DNA from: Pseudomonas sp. PB120
GTDB taxonomy: Bacteria > Pseudomonadota > Gammaproteobacteria > Pseudomonadales > Pseudomonadaceae
Reading direction: 5' to 3'
NCBI RefSeq assembly: GCF_009761815.1
Contig: NZ_RWIN01000033.1
Span: 62,001 to 126,000 of the forward strand
DNA: 64,000 bases
How positions within the stretch are numbered: the stretch's first letter is position 1; each line of letters opens with the position of its first letter. Position numbers and translations under genes: made by a program. Of the stretch, positions 19,703-28,219 are shown piece by piece. The notes below the pieces were generated by a model. It had not been told where the DNA came from and searched no databases. It saw only the letters and a program-made list of their open reading frames with translations.

Positions 19703-19917
19703 GTACGGCCAATCTGATCAAGATGGCAAACCAGATCGCCCAGTACTTTGCCACCGAGCCGGATCAGCAAGCGGCCGTGCTCGGTGTGCGTAATCATCTG
19801 CAGATGTACTGGACGCCGGGCATGCGCATGGAGTTGCTGGCGTGGCAGACGGAGCATCCGGCGGATTTGCATCCGTTGGCGCAAGCGGCGGTCAGTGGGG
19901 CGGGGTGGAAGGCTTAG
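19699..19917 (+). CDS. fdsD: Formate dehydrogenase delta subunit FdsD
   Basis: 72 residues beginning LIKMANQIAQYFATEP and ending with HLQMYWTPGMRMEL and HPLAQAAV, the pattern of FdsD/FdhD-delta subunits that support assembly of the soluble formate dehydrogenase. Its ATG overlaps the fdsA TGA. In many bacteria the sulfurtransferase gene fdsC (fdhD) sits between fdsA and fdsD; here it does not, so FdhD must come from elsewhere. Confidence 0.9.
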   Translation: MSTANLIKMANQIAQYFATEPDQQAAVLGVRNHLQMYWTPGMRMELLAWQTEHPADLHPLAQAAVSGAGWKA

Positions 19918-19941
19918 GTTAAATCCTGCTGGATGAAAACC

Positions 19942-20031
19942 TGTGGGAGCGAGCCTGCTCGCGATGAGGGCAGTCCATTCAACATTGATGTTGACTGAAC
20001 TGACGCTATCGCGAGCAGGCTCGCTCCCACA
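19942..20031. repeat. REPIN (TGTGGGAGCGAGC type)
   Basis: CTGTGGGAGCGAGCCTGCTCGCGA and its inverted partner TCGCGAGCAGGCTCGCTCCCAC, 90 bases in all, between fdsD and the next, convergent gene. Confidence 0.9.
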
Positions 20032-20061
20032 TTTGTTACGGGGGTTTGAAAATTCTGAAGG

Positions 20062-20514
20062 CTATTCAATCTGAATCGGCCCCTTGGTTCCGGCATCGCT
20101 GTCGGTCCAGAAATCCTCATTCTGCAGCCGCCGATCACCCTGAATCGTGAAGGTCATCTTGCCCTGGCGAAACTGCAGCGTCCCATCGGTGCGCTTGGCG
20201 TTCACCCGCTTGCCATTGACCCAGACCTGCTCCTTGGCATCGATCCGAATCGTGGCAACCGTCGCGCCGGCATCGCTCTTGGCGACCCACTGCCCGGCAT
20301 ACGGCGTTTGGGTACTTGAGCTGTCCGCCGCAGGATTGGTGAACCCGGCCTTGGCGTTTTCCGCTTTGCTCTTGTGGATGTCACAGCCCTGAGTCTCGCT
20401 GACTTGCGTGCAACCGGACTGCTCAAGTTGTTTTCGGTACTTGTCGCTGATGGCATAGGCCGGTAGTTGCACCAACATCAGGGTGGCCAGTGCCGGCAAG
20501 ATGATCCGTTTCAT
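20062..20514 (-). CDS. Secreted hypothetical protein, 150 aa
   Basis: Begins with a clear signal peptide, MKRIILPALATLMLVQLPAYA, after an AGAGGACTT ribosome binding site; the longer frame upstream is not needed. The mature part has two cysteines in the segment SGCTQVSETQGCDIH and then a beta-rich domain (YAGQWVAKSDAGATVATIRID, QVWVNGKRVNAK). I do not recognise the family. It is likely periplasmic. It lies downstream of and on the same strand as the histidine kinase, but 55 bases separate them. Confidence 0.7.
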   Translation of the reverse strand: MKRIILPALATLMLVQLPAYAISDKYRKQLEQSGCTQVSETQGCDIHKSKAENAKAGFTNPAADSSSTQTPYAGQWVAKSDAGATVATIRIDAKEQVWVNGKRVNAKRTDGTLQFRQGKMTFTIQGDRRLQNEDFWTDSDAGTKGPIQIE

Positions 20515-20569
20515 AAGTCCTCTCTTCTGATCAGCGCTTTCCCCAGCGCCCGCGAACGGCATGAAGCAT

Positions 20570-21931
20570 TCACTGTAGTCCGAATCCTGTACCCGCATGC
20601 ACCGGCAAGATGACCAACGCTGACAACCCGCCCTTCGCTCGATTCGTCAGTTTCAACTCCCCGCCATGCTCCAGCACAATCGCCCGTGCGGCCGATAACC
20701 CCAGCCCCACACCGCCCGTGCTCTTGTTCCGCGATCCTTCCATGCGAAAGAACGGCACAAACACTTGCTCAAGACTGGCCTGCGCAATACCCGGCCCACG
20801 GTCCAGCACGTTGATCTGCACTTCCCCGGCCTCAGTCATCAGTTCAATCGCTGGCTCGCTGCCGTACTTGATCGCGTTATCCAGCAGATTGGTCATCACC
20901 CGCTTCAACCCAAATGGTCGCCCGAAATACACCAGCCGCATCGGCCCGCTAAAGGCAATCTCGACCCCCTGATCGCGGTAGTCATCGAGCAAGGTTTGCA
21001 GCAGTTCGGCCAGATCAAACTGGGTCGCCGGTTCAAGCCGCGCATCATCCCGGAAGAATTCCAGCGCCGAATTGATCATCGCCTGCATTTCATCCACATC
21101 CCGAAACAGCCGCTGCTGTTGCTCGGCATCCTCGATGAATTCGCCGCGCAAACGCATACGCGTCAACGGCGCGCGCAGGTCGTGGGAGATGGCGGCGAGC
21201 ATTTGCGTGCGGTCGCGGATGAAGTGTTGCAACTGGGCCTGCATGGCGTTGAAGGCGAGGATCGCCTGACGGATTTCCTGCGGTCCGAGGGGTTCGATGG
21301 GGGGTGCGCGAAAGTCCACGCCGAAGCGTCGGGCACCTTCGGCAAAACGCTGCAAGGGCGTGGCGAGACGGCGGGTCGCAATCAGGGCGACCAGCGCGGT
21401 GGAGATCAGCGCCAGCACGATGACGATCAGGTAGCGCGGCGTTTCGTCGAGACCCCAGCTGCGTGAAGGCGCGGAGAACATCAGCCAGGTCGAGTCCGCA
21501 AGTTCAATCAGCAGCGCGTAGTGCGCCTCTTCGGTGTGCTCGGTCCAGTCGGCCGGCTCGTACGTTTCGATGCGCCGATCCGGGGCTTTGAGCATCGGCT
21601 GCAAGATCTGCTTGCCCAGTTCGGACGTGGCATCCGGTGTATTCGGCAGGTTGATATTGCGTCGATCCGCGTGCCAACTGACGGTGAAGCCCTTTTCGCT
21701 GGCGGCTTGTGCCAACGGGCTGCGCAGGGTCGCCGGTGCGGCTTCGATGACGCGGGCGATGGCGGCGGCTTTTTCCAGCAGGCCGATTTCGGTCAGAGGC
21801 GGTCGCCCCCAGACCCCGGCGAGTTGAATGAACAGCCCGTTGAGCGCCAGGGAAATCAGCATGGCGAGGATGATGGTCAGGGCAATCCAGCGCGCCACCG
21901 TATCCCGCCGGATCCGCTTCAGCCAGCTCAT
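20570..21931 (-). CDS. Sensor histidine kinase, EnvZ/RstB-like
   Basis: 453 residues. Transmembrane segment 1 (about 15-38), a periplasmic domain of roughly 125 residues, transmembrane segment 2 (about 166-186), a HAMP linker, a dimerisation domain with H250 in AAISHDLRAPLTRMR, and the catalytic domain with NLLDNAIKYG, DRGPGIA and GVGLGLSAARAI. It is coupled by ATGA overlap to its response regulator upstream. The stimulus cannot be read from the sequence. Confidence 0.93.
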   Translation of the reverse strand: MSWLKRIRRDTVARWIALTIILAMLISLALNGLFIQLAGVWGRPPLTEIGLLEKAAAIARVIEAAPATLRSPLAQAASEKGFTVSWHADRRNINLPNTPDATSELGKQILQPMLKAPDRRIETYEPADWTEHTEEAHYALLIELADSTWLMFSAPSRSWGLDETPRYLIVIVLALISTALVALIATRRLATPLQRFAEGARRFGVDFRAPPIEPLGPQEIRQAILAFNAMQAQLQHFIRDRTQMLAAISHDLRAPLTRMRLRGEFIEDAEQQQRLFRDVDEMQAMINSALEFFRDDARLEPATQFDLAELLQTLLDDYRDQGVEIAFSGPMRLVYFGRPFGLKRVMTNLLDNAIKYGSEPAIELMTEAGEVQINVLDRGPGIAQASLEQVFVPFFRMEGSRNKSTGGVGLGLSAARAIVLEHGGELKLTNRAKGGLSALVILPVHAGTGFGLQ

Positions 21932-22638
21932 CGCCGTGTCACGCTGGGGGTGAACAGGTAGCCGCCGTTGCGCACAGTGCGAATCATCGCCGGGCGCTTG
22001 GTGTCGGATTCGAGTTTGCGTCGCAAGCGGCTGACTTGCACGTCGATGCTGCGATCGAACGCGTCGTGGCAATGCCCCCGCGCCAGGTCCAGCAGTTGCT
22101 CGCGGGTGAGGATGCGTTGCGGGTGTTCGACGAAAACCAGCAGCAAATCGAATTCGCCGGCCGACAGCGGAATCATCACGTTGTCCGGCGAGCGCAGTTC
22201 ACGCCGGGTGACGTCGAGGTGCCAGTCGGCGAAGTCGATCAGCGGCCGTGGACGTTCCTGCTCCAGCGGCCGGCGGTCCTCCACACGGCGCAAGACGGCG
22301 CGCACCCGGGCCAGCAGTTCTCGGGCGTCGAAGGGTTTGGTCAGGTAATCGTCGGCGCCGAGTTCGAGGCCGACCACCCGATCGCTGAGCTCGCCCATGG
22401 CGGTGAGCATGATGACCGGGATCGCATGGCGGATGCGCAGTTGCTGGCACAGGATCAGTCCGCTGTCCCCCGGCAGCATGACGTCGAGAATGATCAGGTC
22501 GGGCGCCTGGCGTTCGATGGCCGCCCACAGCGACGCGCCGTCGGTGGCGACCTCGACGCCGTAGCCGTGCTGGACGAAGAATTTTTTCAGCAGATCGAGG
22601 ACTTCGAGGTCATCGTCGACAATTAAAAGGCTGTTCAC
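21928..22638 (-). CDS. OmpR-family response regulator
   Basis: 236 residues. Receiver domain with D8/D9 (IVDDD), phospho-acceptor D52 (LIILDVMLPG) and K in TKPFDARELLARV; the C-terminal winged helix ends QVSRLRRKLESD and TVRNGGYLFTP. It starts with GTG at 22638, since no ATG fits the family N-terminus MNSLLIVDDD. It is the first gene of the two-gene operon with the kinase and is divergent from the MlaA gene. Confidence 0.94.
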   Translation of the reverse strand: MNSLLIVDDDLEVLDLLKKFFVQHGYGVEVATDGASLWAAIERQAPDLIILDVMLPGDSGLILCQQLRIRHAIPVIMLTAMGELSDRVVGLELGADDYLTKPFDARELLARVRAVLRRVEDRRPLEQERPRPLIDFADWHLDVTRRELRSPDNVMIPLSAGEFDLLLVFVEHPQRILTREQLLDLARGHCHDAFDRSIDVQVSRLRRKLESDTKRPAMIRTVRNGGYLFTPSVTRR

Positions 22639-22811
22639 CGAAGGTCACTTGAGCTTGAGGGGGCGGATGGAGCCCCCATCTAAAACCATTCACGGCAGCA
22701 CGTCATATATTTCAATCCTGCAATAAAACGACAGCGACGCAATAAACCGGACATCTTTGCGCAAGGCTCGGGCCCCAGCATCACCACGAATTCCTCCCGA
22801 GTCTCGCGTCC

Positions 22812-23603
22812 ATGTTGCCTTTCAAATGTGCCCCTTGGCTTGCCCGTAACACCTCGATCGCCGTGCTGGTCGCCGGGTTGGCGGGCTGCAGCAGCAAGCC
22901 GTCCTCCAGCGCCGAAGTGAGCTGCGCCGACATCACCTATTCGGTATACGACCCGGCAGAGCCGTTCAATCGGGGCGTCTTCGCGTTTAACCGGGTGGTG
23001 GATGATTACGCCCTCGCGCCGGTCGCTCGCGGCTATCGTCAAACGCCAGACTTTTTCCAGACGGGTGTGCATAACTTCGTGGCGAACTTTGGCGAACCCA
23101 AGGTGTTTATCAATGATTTGCTGCAAGGCAACCCGATGCGTTCGGCCAATACGCTTGGACGGTTCGTGCTGAACACTACGGTGGGCGTGGTGGGCTTGAT
23201 CGACGTCTCCGGCAAAGCCGGCATTCCACGTCACAAAGCCGACTTCGGCCAGACCTTCGGTGTGTGGGGCATTGGCAACGGGCCAATCGTCGAACTGCCG
23301 TTGCTCGGCACGTCCAATAGCCGTGATGCGACCGGGCGTGTGCTGAGTTTCATGGTCGATCCGTTCGGCGACAACAGCGATACCGTGGACACACTCTCAA
23401 CGATCAACACCGTGGGCGGCATCGTCGACGGACGCGCAGAAGCCCTGCCGCTGACCGACAGCCTGCAAAAACTGCCGGATTATTACAGCGCGTTGCGCAA
23501 TGTGGTCGCCGAGCATCGTGCCAACTTCGTGGTCGAGGGCCAGCAAGGCACGCCCGAGAAAATCCAGCGGCAATGCACAGGAGCACCGGCCGATGGGTTC
23601 TGA
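22812..23603 (+). CDS. mlaA: MlaA (VacJ) family lipoprotein
   Basis: Outer-membrane lipoprotein that removes misplaced phospholipids from the outer leaflet for retrograde transport by the Mla system. 263 residues with a lipobox ending at C26 (LAGC). The family core is clear: YDPAEPFNRGVFAFNRVVDDYALAPVARGYRQ, NFGEPKVFINDLLQGN, DFGQTFGVWGIGNGPIVELPLLG. Pseudomonads often carry more than one MlaA homologue, and none of the other mla genes is here, so this may be a paralogue. The end overlaps the next gene by 11 bases. Confidence 0.92.
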   Translation: MLPFKCAPWLARNTSIAVLVAGLAGCSSKPSSSAEVSCADITYSVYDPAEPFNRGVFAFNRVVDDYALAPVARGYRQTPDFFQTGVHNFVANFGEPKVFINDLLQGNPMRSANTLGRFVLNTTVGVVGLIDVSGKAGIPRHKADFGQTFGVWGIGNGPIVELPLLGTSNSRDATGRVLSFMVDPFGDNSDTVDTLSTINTVGGIVDGRAEALPLTDSLQKLPDYYSALRNVVAEHRANFVVEGQQGTPEKIQRQCTGAPADGF

Positions 23604-23958
23604 AAGCCTGGTTCTTCAACAACGGGTGAGCTGCGACGACGCGGCGAACCTGCATTGTCGGGAAATCACCTTGCGCCTGTCGGCCGACTGCCGCCACCTG
23701 GTGCTCAGCCGCTACACCGAACACTATGGCCCGGCGGTGGTGCGCTGGATCGAGCGCAGTCACAGGGTGTCGGTGAGCGAGGTGTTTCGCTGGTTGGTCG
23801 CCAACGGCGAGGTGGATGTCAGGGAGGAGATATCACTTCCTGAGGCGGGTGAGCGGCGGCGGTGGAGTTCGGCGGGAATCGGGCAGGTGTTCTTTAATGA
23901 AAAAGGGCAACCTCGGGACATTAATACGCGGATGGTGGCGCCAGAGCACGACGATTGA
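23593..23958 (+). CDS. Hypothetical protein, 121 aa
   Basis: Not recognised. Soluble and rich in Arg and Glu, with helical segments LVLSRYTEHYGPAVVRWIERSHRVSVSEVFRWLVANGE that could form a small helical domain. The ATG at 23593 lies inside the end of the MlaA gene, so the two are translationally coupled and are probably co-expressed. It could serve the envelope function of its neighbour, but nothing in the sequence shows that. Confidence 0.65.
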   Translation: MGSESLVLQQRVSCDDAANLHCREITLRLSADCRHLVLSRYTEHYGPAVVRWIERSHRVSVSEVFRWLVANGEVDVREEISLPEAGERRRWSSAGIGQVFFNEKGQPRDINTRMVAPEHDD

Positions 23959-23971
23959 CGTATATAGCCCC

Positions 23972-24073
23972 CTGTAGGAGCGAGCTTGCTCGCGATGGAC
24001 GTCAACGATGACGCATGCAACCTGAACAAACGCGGTGATGCGATGTTTTTCGCGAGCAAGCTCGCTCCTACAG
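23972..24073. repeat. REPIN (GTAGGAGCGAGC type)
   Basis: CTGTAGGAGCGAGCTTGCTCGCGA at the left and the inverted TTTCGCGAGCAAGCTCGCTCCTACAG at the right, 102 bases. It sits directly in front of the P-loop gene. Confidence 0.92.
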
Positions 24074-24089
24074 TAGATCGGTGTTGCTC

Positions 24090-24590
24090 ATGGACCTCGC
24101 TCGAACCTTGATCATCGGCAACTCCGGCTCCGGCAAGAGCTGGCTGGCCGAGCGATTGGCCGCGCATCTTAAAGCACCTTGGGTTGATCTCGATTCAATT
24201 CACTGGCTATCCGACGAACACAGCATCCCCCGCCCGCGCGCAGAAGCATTGGGAATGGCGCGGATCGCAGCCGATGAAGAGCGTTGGGTCATCGAGGGTG
24301 TTTACGGCTGGATAATCAGCGAACTTATCCATCGCGCTACTGCGTTGATCTGGCTGTGTGTCGAGGACGAAAGCTGCATGGACAACATTCGTCAGCGAGA
24401 AAAAAAGCCGTCCGATGACGAGTTACTGCTAGCGTTGCTGGAATGGGCTGGCAGTTACCGTCTTCGCGAAGACGCCAGCGGATTTTCCGCACATCGACAT
24501 CTGTTCGAACGATTCAGCGGTTCAAAAATCAAACTCATACATCGCGCCGACATCACGGCATTTGCGGACCACCCGCGACACGCCAACTGA
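24090..24590 (+). CDS. P-loop NTPase, adenylate kinase/topology-modulation type
   Basis: 166 residues. The Walker A motif GNSGSGKS lies at residues 10-17, then WVDLDSIHW, the arginine-containing lid and WVIEGVYGWI, and IWLCVEDESC as Walker B-like strand. This pattern fits the small FlaR/adenylate-kinase-like group of nucleoside kinases whose substrate is mostly unknown. I chose ATG 24090; a GTG three codons earlier lies near the end of the REPIN. It is followed by the DedA gene after 21 bases. Confidence 0.75.
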   Translation: MDLARTLIIGNSGSGKSWLAERLAAHLKAPWVDLDSIHWLSDEHSIPRPRAEALGMARIAADEERWVIEGVYGWIISELIHRATALIWLCVEDESCMDNIRQREKKPSDDELLLALLEWAGSYRLREDASGFSAHRHLFERFSGSKIKLIHRADITAFADHPRHAN

Positions 24591-24611
24591 TTCATCCGTC
24601 AAGGAGCGTCC

Positions 24612-25205
24612 TTGTTCGAACACATAGACATCAGTTATCTACTGGCCACTTACGGTTATTGGGCAGTGTTCTTCGGCTGTTTGCTGGAAGGTGAAACCAT
24701 CCTGATCCTGGGTGGCATGGCCGCTCACCAGCATCTGTTGCAGTTATGGCCGGTGATTGCCTGGGCCAGTGTGGGCGGGATGATTGGCGATCAATTGTTG
24801 TTCTGGAGCGGACGGTATTTCGGCGGACGGCTCTTGCCGCGCCTGAGTAAAAAACAAGCCGCCGTCGAACGTGTGACTGGAATGATCGCGCGTTACCCGT
24901 CGACGTCGGTTTTCGCGGTGCGTTTTCTGTACGGCATGCGTCTGGTGGGGCCCGTGGTGATTGGCGCCAGCGGCCTGTCACCGATCCGGTTTACGTTGCT
25001 GAATGCCTTGGGTGCAGTGGGTTGGGCAACGCTGTTTGCCAGCGCCGGTTACTGGGCGGGTCAAGCGCTAGAAAGTGTGTTGGGCAACCTCAAACCGTAT
25101 CGCCTGCCGATTGCGCTGGGCGTTTTGGTGCTGGCCGTGGCGATCGCGGTGATTCGGCATTGGCGATCCAGAGCCAAGGCGCGTCAGGCACTGATGGGCA
25201 AGTGA
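24612..25205 (+). CDS. DedA-family membrane protein
   Basis: 197 residues with about five hydrophobic segments. It has the SNARE-associated/DedA (VTT) core: FGCLLEGETILILGG near 21-35, GGMIGDQLLFWSGRYFGG, and FLYGMRLVGPVVIGASGLSPIRF with the conserved Arg/Gly residues. DedA proteins act in the inner membrane and support lipid flipping and proton-motive-force homeostasis. The start codon is TTG at 24612 after an AGGAGCGTCC site; no ATG fits. Probably co-transcribed with the P-loop gene. Confidence 0.88.
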   Translation: MFEHIDISYLLATYGYWAVFFGCLLEGETILILGGMAAHQHLLQLWPVIAWASVGGMIGDQLLFWSGRYFGGRLLPRLSKKQAAVERVTGMIARYPSTSVFAVRFLYGMRLVGPVVIGASGLSPIRFTLLNALGAVGWATLFASAGYWAGQALESVLGNLKPYRLPIALGVLVLAVAIAVIRHWRSRAKARQALMGK

Positions 25206-25401
25206 CTGTCGCAGCATAAGGCTTGCGACGCAAAGGGTCTGCATGGCCGATATCCAAACACTTGGGCACATGGATGGCATGCAAATCGGATTGGGATTAC
25301 ACGAGTCTCGGAAACGTCTCGACGGACATTCAGCGATACTCAGCACAAACGCAGATGCATCGTCTGCATAACGACCACTCGTAGGTATCGCCTTGTCATC
25401 C

Positions 25402-25419
25402 TGTACTCATTTCTGTACG
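25402..25419 (+). promoter_or_regulatory. YefM-type operator
   Basis: Two TGTAC cores, TGTACT (25402-25407) and TGTACG (25414-25419), lie 12 bases apart, 28 bases before the yefM start. E. coli YefM-YoeB binds paired TGTACA palindromes with the same 12-base spacing, so this is a good candidate autoregulatory site. Confidence 0.65.
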
Positions 25420-25446
25420 TTCTTAGCATCGAGCGAGGACTACAAC

Positions 25447-25701
25447 ATGCAAACCATCAACTACACCACCGCACGCGCACACCTGGCCGAAACCATGGAT
25501 CGGGTCAATGAAGACCGCGCTCCATTGCTGGTCACTCGCCAGAAAGGCGAGCCGGTAGTGATGATGTCGCTGGCGGAATACAACGCTCTCGAAGAGACTG
25601 CTTATCTGCTTCGTTCGCCTGCCAATGCTGAACGGCTGATCAAATCGATCAGCCATTTGCGGGCAGGAAAAACCAAGTCAAGGCAACTCATCGAAGAATG
25701 A
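25447..25701 (+). CDS. yefM: Antitoxin YefM (Phd/YefM family)
   Basis: 84 residues. Begins MQTINYTTARAHLAETMDRV, the DNA-binding N-terminal half of Phd/YefM antitoxins, with EYNALEETAYLLRSPANAERL, which is close to enterobacterial YefM, and a Lys-rich C-terminal tail that would wrap the toxin. It neutralises YoeB and represses the operon. ATG 25447 follows GAGGACTACAAC. The stop overlaps the yoeB ATG. Confidence 0.93.
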   Translation: MQTINYTTARAHLAETMDRVNEDRAPLLVTRQKGEPVVMMSLAEYNALEETAYLLRSPANAERLIKSISHLRAGKTKSRQLIEE

Positions 25702-25952
25702 ATATTGAGTTCACTTCTGAAGGTTGGGAAGACTATTTGTGGTTCCAACAAAACGATAAGGCCGGACTCAAAAGAATCAACCTCCTGATCAAATCCATCC
25801 TGCGAGAGCCGTTCGACGGACTCGGAAAACCAGAACCGCTCAAGCACAACTTCAGCGGCTGCTGGTCACGTCGAATTACCGGTGAACATCGGTTGGTCTA
25901 TTCGGTTAAAGACGACGAGGTATGCGTCTTGATGTGCCTATATCATTACTGA
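25698..25952 (+). CDS. yoeB: Toxin YoeB (ribosome-dependent mRNase)
   Basis: 84 residues, the same length as E. coli YoeB, and all key residues fall at the same numbers: E46, R65, H83 and Y84 (C-terminal YHY). Motifs include KPEPLKHNFSGCWSRRI and EHRLVYSV. YoeB cuts mRNA in the ribosomal A site when the antitoxin is degraded. Its ATG overlaps the yefM stop as ATGA. The toxin looks intact and active. Confidence 0.95.
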   Translation: MNIEFTSEGWEDYLWFQQNDKAGLKRINLLIKSILREPFDGLGKPEPLKHNFSGCWSRRITGEHRLVYSVKDDEVCVLMCLYHY

Positions 25953-25960
25953 GTAAAAAC

Positions 25961-27136
25961 TCAGACTGAGTTCACTGCCCGACTCACCCCTCTCACAATC
26001 ATCTCCACTTCCCGCTCATCAATCGTCAACGGCGGCAGCAAACGAATGGTTTTGCCCCGGGTGACGTTGATCAGCAAGCCGTGATCCCGTGCGGCGATCA
26101 GGGTCAGGTCGCGGATCGGTTGTTTGAGTTCGATGCCGATCATCAGGCCTTGTCCACGGATGGCCAGGACGTTCGGGTGGTCTGCCAACTCCATGCGCAA
26201 TCTGGCAAGCAAGCGTTCGCCCTGGAGCTTGGCGTTTTCGCGCAGGCCCTGTTCTTCGATGATCTCCAACACCGTGCAAGCGACGCGACAGGCCAGCGGA
26301 TTGCCGCCGAATGTGCTGCCGTGGCTGCCGGGTGTAAACAGTTCAGCCGCTTTGCCTCGGGCCAGGCAGGCGCCGATGGGAATGCCGTTGCCCAGGCCTT
26401 TGGCCAGGGTCATGACGTCCGGGACGATGCCTTCGTGCTGGAACGCAAACCACTGGCCGGTGCGGCCGATGCCGGTCTGGATTTCGTCGAGCATCAGCAG
26501 CCATGCGCGCCGGTTGCACAGTTCGCGCACGGCTTTTAAGTAACCTGCCGGCGCCAGTTGTACGCCGCTTTCGCCCTGAATCGGTTCCATCAGGATCGCC
26601 ACAATCCTTGGGCCGTGGGCCTGTTGCACGGCGTCCAGTGCCTCGAGGTCACCGAACGGCACTTTGACAAAATCCCCCGGCAGCTCGTTGAAACTCAGGC
26701 GCACCGCCGGGCCGTCGCTGGCGGATAAGGTGCCGAGGGTTCGACCGTGGAAAGCGTTTTCCATGACCACCACCAACGGTTGCTCGATCCCTTTGTGCCA
26801 GCCGTACAGCCGCGCAAGCTTCAGCGCCGTTTCGTTGGCCTCGGCGCCGGAATTGTTGAAAAACGCCCGCTCCATGCCCGACAACCGAGTCAGTTTCTGC
26901 GCCAGTTGCTGCTGCCAATCGATGCTGTAGAGATTGGAGGTGTGCAGCAGCAAACCGGCCTGTTCGCTGATGGCCGAGACGATTTTCGGGTGAGAGTGGC
27001 CGACGTTGGTCACGGCCACACCCGCCACTGCGTCCAGGTATTCGCGGCCGGCCTGATCCCACAGGCGCGTGCCCAGGCCCTTGCTGAAACTCAGGGCCAG
27101 TGGTTGGTAAGTGCTCATCAGGCAGGCGGCGGTCAT
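25961..27136 (-). CDS. ArgD-like class III aminotransferase
   Basis: 391-residue PLP enzyme of the acetylornithine/ornithine aminotransferase group. Visible motifs: [45 protein letters not shown], the PLP-lysine segment [13 protein letters not shown], and [17 protein letters not shown]. The exact substrate is unknown; pseudomonads keep their main argD elsewhere, and this is probably a paralogue for an amino-acid catabolic step. I chose ATG 27136 because GGAG lies nine bases upstream. It is divergent from a LysR gene 102 bases away, which may control it. Confidence 0.88.
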   Translation of the reverse strand: MTAACLMSTYQPLALSFSKGLGTRLWDQAGREYLDAVAGVAVTNVGHSHPKIVSAISEQAGLLLHTSNLYSIDWQQQLAQKLTRLSGMERAFFNNSGAEANETALKLARLYGWHKGIEQPLVVVMENAFHGRTLGTLSASDGPAVRLSFNELPGDFVKVPFGDLEALDAVQQAHGPRIVAILMEPIQGESGVQLAPAGYLKAVRELCNRRAWLLMLDEIQTGIGRTGQWFAFQHEGIVPDVMTLAKGLGNGIPIGACLARGKAAELFTPGSHGSTFGGNPLACRVACTVLEIIEEQGLRENAKLQGERLLARLRMELADHPNVLAIRGQGLMIGIELKQPIRDLTLIAARDHGLLINVTRGKTIRLLPPLTIDEREVEMIVRGVSRAVNSV

Positions 27137-27238
27137 GACATCAAGCTCCATCAATTGTCGGTGTTTTTGCAGTATGGTTAGCCACCTGAGCTGGATAAAC
27201 ACCGCTTCACTTCAATCATTTATAAGCTGGGCTTGATA

Positions 27239-28144
27239 ATGGATGTGTTCCAGGCAATGACCGTGTACGTCAGGGTGGTGGAAGCCGGCAGCATGACGGC
27301 GGCCGCTTTACAGTGCGAAATGTCTACCACCATGGTGGGAAATCACCTGCGAGCGCTGGAGCAACGCCTGGGAGTGCGCTTGCTCAACCGCACGACGCGG
27401 CGCCAGCGCCTGACAGAGTTCGGCACGGCGTACTATCAGCGCTGTCTGGAAGTGTTGGGCCTGGTCGCCGACTCCGAGCGCTTGGCCGAACAGGCCCTCG
27501 ACGAGCCCATCGGCACCCTGCGCATCACTGCGCCGCTGACTTTCGGCACTGAAAAACTTGCGCCGGCGTTGAGCGAATTTGCGCTGCTGTGCCCACGGGT
27601 CAAGCTGGACATCGTCCTCAGCAACGGGCGCCCGGACCTGCTGGAAGAAGGGATCGACGTGGCCTTTCGCCTGGGCAACACCGAGGAGCCCCACCTGATC
27701 GCCCGCCCACTCGTCGATTACACGCTGACCATGTGCGCCTCCCCAGAGTATTTGCGTCGCCGGGGCACCCCGGAAAATCCGCTCGACCTGCAGCACCACG
27801 ACTGCCTGTCCTTCGCCTACCCCGCCGGCGATGACTGGCAGTCGGTGGAAAAGCAATGGCGCCTGAGCGGGCCGGAAGGTGAAGTGTCGGTGGCGGTCAG
27901 TGGACCGATGTTGATCAACAGCTCGGCCGGGCTGCATCAAGCGGCGCGGACCGGCATGGGGATCGTCTTGCTGCCCGATGCCTTGGTGGAGCAAGACCTG
28001 CAGGACGGAAAACTGCTGGCCCTGATGCCGGACTATCTGCCGCCCTGCCGGCCGATGAACCTGTTGTACGCCCAGGATCGCTACCGTTTGCCGAAACTGC
28101 GCAGTTTTGTCGAATTTGCCCTGCAGAAATGGGGCAAACACTAG
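27239..28144 (+). CDS. LysR-family transcriptional regulator
   Basis: 301 residues. Winged helix at 1-60 (FQAMTVYVRVVEAGSMTAAALQ, LEQRLGVRLLNRTTRR), then a substrate-binding domain of the DsdC/CrgA-like group (GTLRITAPLTFG, DLLEEGIDVAFRLG, GMGIVLLPDALV). ATG 27239 is preferred over the TTG two codons upstream. Its divergent placement suggests that it regulates the ArgD-like aminotransferase. Confidence 0.92.
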   Translation: MDVFQAMTVYVRVVEAGSMTAAALQCEMSTTMVGNHLRALEQRLGVRLLNRTTRRQRLTEFGTAYYQRCLEVLGLVADSERLAEQALDEPIGTLRITAPLTFGTEKLAPALSEFALLCPRVKLDIVLSNGRPDLLEEGIDVAFRLGNTEEPHLIARPLVDYTLTMCASPEYLRRRGTPENPLDLQHHDCLSFAYPAGDDWQSVEKQWRLSGPEGEVSVAVSGPMLINSSAGLHQAARTGMGIVLLPDALVEQDLQDGKLLALMPDYLPPCRPMNLLYAQDRYRLPKLRSFVEFALQKWGKH

Positions 28145-28219
28145 CGGGCTCGCCGCCCCATCGACTACTCTGCGCCGCTTGCGGGTTACTTTGACATCAG
28201 CGCAACAGGGAGTGCAGTG

